Assembly (NCBI GenBank): GCA_024278915.1
Contig: JAJRSG010000082.1
Coordinates: 1-40,945, forward strand
Direction of reading: 5' to 3'
From: Alphaproteobacteria bacterium
Lineage (GTDB): Bacteria; Pseudomonadota; Alphaproteobacteria; Caulobacterales; Maricaulaceae
DNA: 40,945 bases
Part shown: positions 39,871 to 40,945 of the stretch, piece after piece
Position numbering within the stretch: position 1 is the stretch's first letter
Layout of the letters: every line of letters starts with the position of its first letter
Translations under genes and position numbers: made by a program
Notes under the pieces: model-generated
Databases searched by the model: none
Told to the model about the DNA's origin: nothing
The model's input: only the letters and a program-made list of their open reading frames with translations

Positions 39871-40945
39871 TTCAAAATATGAATATGATTTATTTGTTAT
39901 CGGCGCAGGTTCTGGCGGTGTTAGAGCCGGCCGTATGGCGGCTGCTTTAGGTAAAAAAGTTGGTGTTGCAGAAGAATATAAAGCAGGGGGAACATGTGTT
40001 ATTCGCGGCTGCGTTCCCAAAAAATATTTAGTTTACGGCGCTGAATTTGGTAAGGCCATCAAAGAGAGTTCTGGATATGGATGGACGGTAAGTGGCGCGT
40101 CTTTTGATTGGGGTGTTTTGCGCGATGAAATTCAAACGGAACTTGGCCGTTTGTCTGCTATTTATGAAGGTGGGCTTGAACGAAATGGCGCTGATTATTT
40201 CCCTGAACGCGCAGAATTTATAGGGCCGCATACATTACGTTTGGCAACAACAGGCCGTGAAATAACTGCAAAGCACATTTTAATTGCCACTGGCGGGCGG
40301 CCTTTTATTCCGCCAATGCCAGGGCAAGAATTTGCAATAACTTCTGATGAAGCCTTTCATTTGGATCGTTTACCCGAACGGGTAATGGTGATTGGCGGGG
40401 GGTATATTGCTTGTGAATTCGCCGGTATTTTTTCTGGCCTTGGCGCGAAGACAACGCAAGTTTATCGTGGTGACAAAATTTTGAGAGGTTTTGATTCTGA
40501 AGTAAGGGACGCTGTTGATGCCGGGCAGAAACGAAATGGAATCGAAGTTAAATATGGGCAAGCTCCCATATCTATCAAGAAGATAGGAAGTGGACTTAAA
40601 GTAACTTTTGAAGATGGGTTTCAAGCCGGAACAGATTTGGTGATGATGGCGACAGGGCGAGTTCCCAATACGGATGGACTTGGCCTTGAGAAAGCTGGTG
40701 TGAAATTAGACGAAGGCGGCGCTGTTATTGTGGATGCATATTCTAAGTCAAATGTGAACCATATTTATGCAGTCGGCGATGTCACTAACCGCGTCAATTT
40801 GACACCTGTGGCCATTCGTGAAGGCATGGCATTTGTAGAAACTGTCTATAAAGATAATCCGACTGCTTATGACCATTCTGACATTGCTAGCGCTGTGTTT
40901 ACCATGCCGCCAGTTGGTACGGTTGGGTTATCTGAAGAGCAAGCA
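39863..40945 (+). CDS. gor: Glutathione-disulfide reductase (C-terminus cut by window edge)
   Basis: The first 361 residues of a flavoprotein disulfide reductase, open to the window end. FAD motif GAGSGGVRAGR near residue 14; redox disulfide GGTCVIRGCVPKK with the CxxxxC pair; a second nucleotide motif VIGGGYIACEFAG near 175; FAD-closing AVGDVTNRVNLTPVA near 300. The TQVYRGDKILRGFD region after the NADP fold is typical of glutathione reductase. The His-Glu catalytic pair and dimer domain (about 100 residues) are missing only because of the edge. The start is GTG at 39863, inside rpiA by eight bases; no ATG in frame is better placed. Confidence 0.93.
   Translation, partial: MSNSKYEYDLFVIGAGSGGVRAGRMAAALGKKVGVAEEYKAGGTCVIRGCVPKKYLVYGAEFGKAIKESSGYGWTVSGASFDWGVLRDEIQTELGRLSAIYEGGLERNGADYFPERAEFIGPHTLRLATTGREITAKHILIATGGRPFIPPMPGQEFAITSDEAFHLDRLPERVMVIGGGYIACEFAGIFSGLGAKTTQVYRGDKILRGFDSEVRDAVDAGQKRNGIEVKYGQAPISIKKIGSGLKVTFEDGFQAGTDLVMMATGRVPNTDGLGLEKAGVKLDEGGAVIVDAYSKSNVNHIYAVGDVTNRVNLTPVAIREGMAFVETVYKDNPTAYDHSDIASAVFTMPPVGTVGLSEEQA

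Overview
The window looks like chromosomal DNA from an alphaproteobacterium with a compact, moderately AT-rich genome. The evidence is a giant NAD-glutamate dehydrogenase of the ~1600-residue class, a Caulobacter-type sphingolipid gene cluster, the gph / glmU-rpiA-gor neighbourhood, and family resemblance of most proteins. A marine lineage such as Kordiimonadales/Emcibacterales is a guess. Genes are tightly packed, often with ATGA overlaps. No rRNA, tRNA, insertion sequence, prophage or CRISPR array was seen.

Region 1 (1-2326, minus strand): a truncated lipoprotein-type isoaspartyl peptidase/asparaginase and an OprO/OprP-type porin. Region 2 (2443-10300, plus strand): a seven-gene collinear block of a P-loop NTPase-like protein, a half-size ABC exporter, an alpha/beta hydrolase, an outer-membrane beta-barrel, a secreted subtilase with a 30-unit acidic tetrapeptide repeat, an ECF sigma factor and its membrane anti-sigma factor. 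I found the same bipartite motif (GGGAATAA, exactly 15 nt, CGTC) three times: before the P-loop gene, divergently before the porin, and directly before the sigma gene. The simplest reading is an autoregulated ECF sigma factor that drives an envelope regulon made of the porin and the whole block. This is the best candidate here for an undescribed system.

Region 3 (10443-26170): mostly housekeeping. It holds dusA, two TSUP permeases, a retropepsin-like protease, a divergent CobT, a leucine dehydrogenase, a MAPEG protein, an SDR, a molybdenum-cofactor operon (moaA-TSUP-moaD-moaE-moaB), a GlxA-type AraC regulator, a CBS protein and the NAD-glutamate dehydrogenase.

Region 4 (26250-35866): a sphingolipid/ceramide locus. 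Fatty-acyl-AMP ligase, reductase (CerR-like), acyl carrier protein and serine palmitoyltransferase form one operon. It converges on a Tam41-like cytidylyltransferase and a ceramide/diacylglycerol kinase. Divergent from these is a second operon of a bacterial ceramide synthase-like GNAT protein, a MobA-like nucleotidyltransferase, a HAD phosphatase and an Asp/Asn beta-hydroxylase-type dioxygenase. Together these could build a ceramide and then install a phospho-headgroup through a CDP-activated intermediate.

Region 5 (35870-40945): an XRE repressor with a non-catalytic S24-like domain, a 66-residue conserved small protein, phosphoglycolate phosphatase, GlmU, RpiA and a truncated glutathione reductase.
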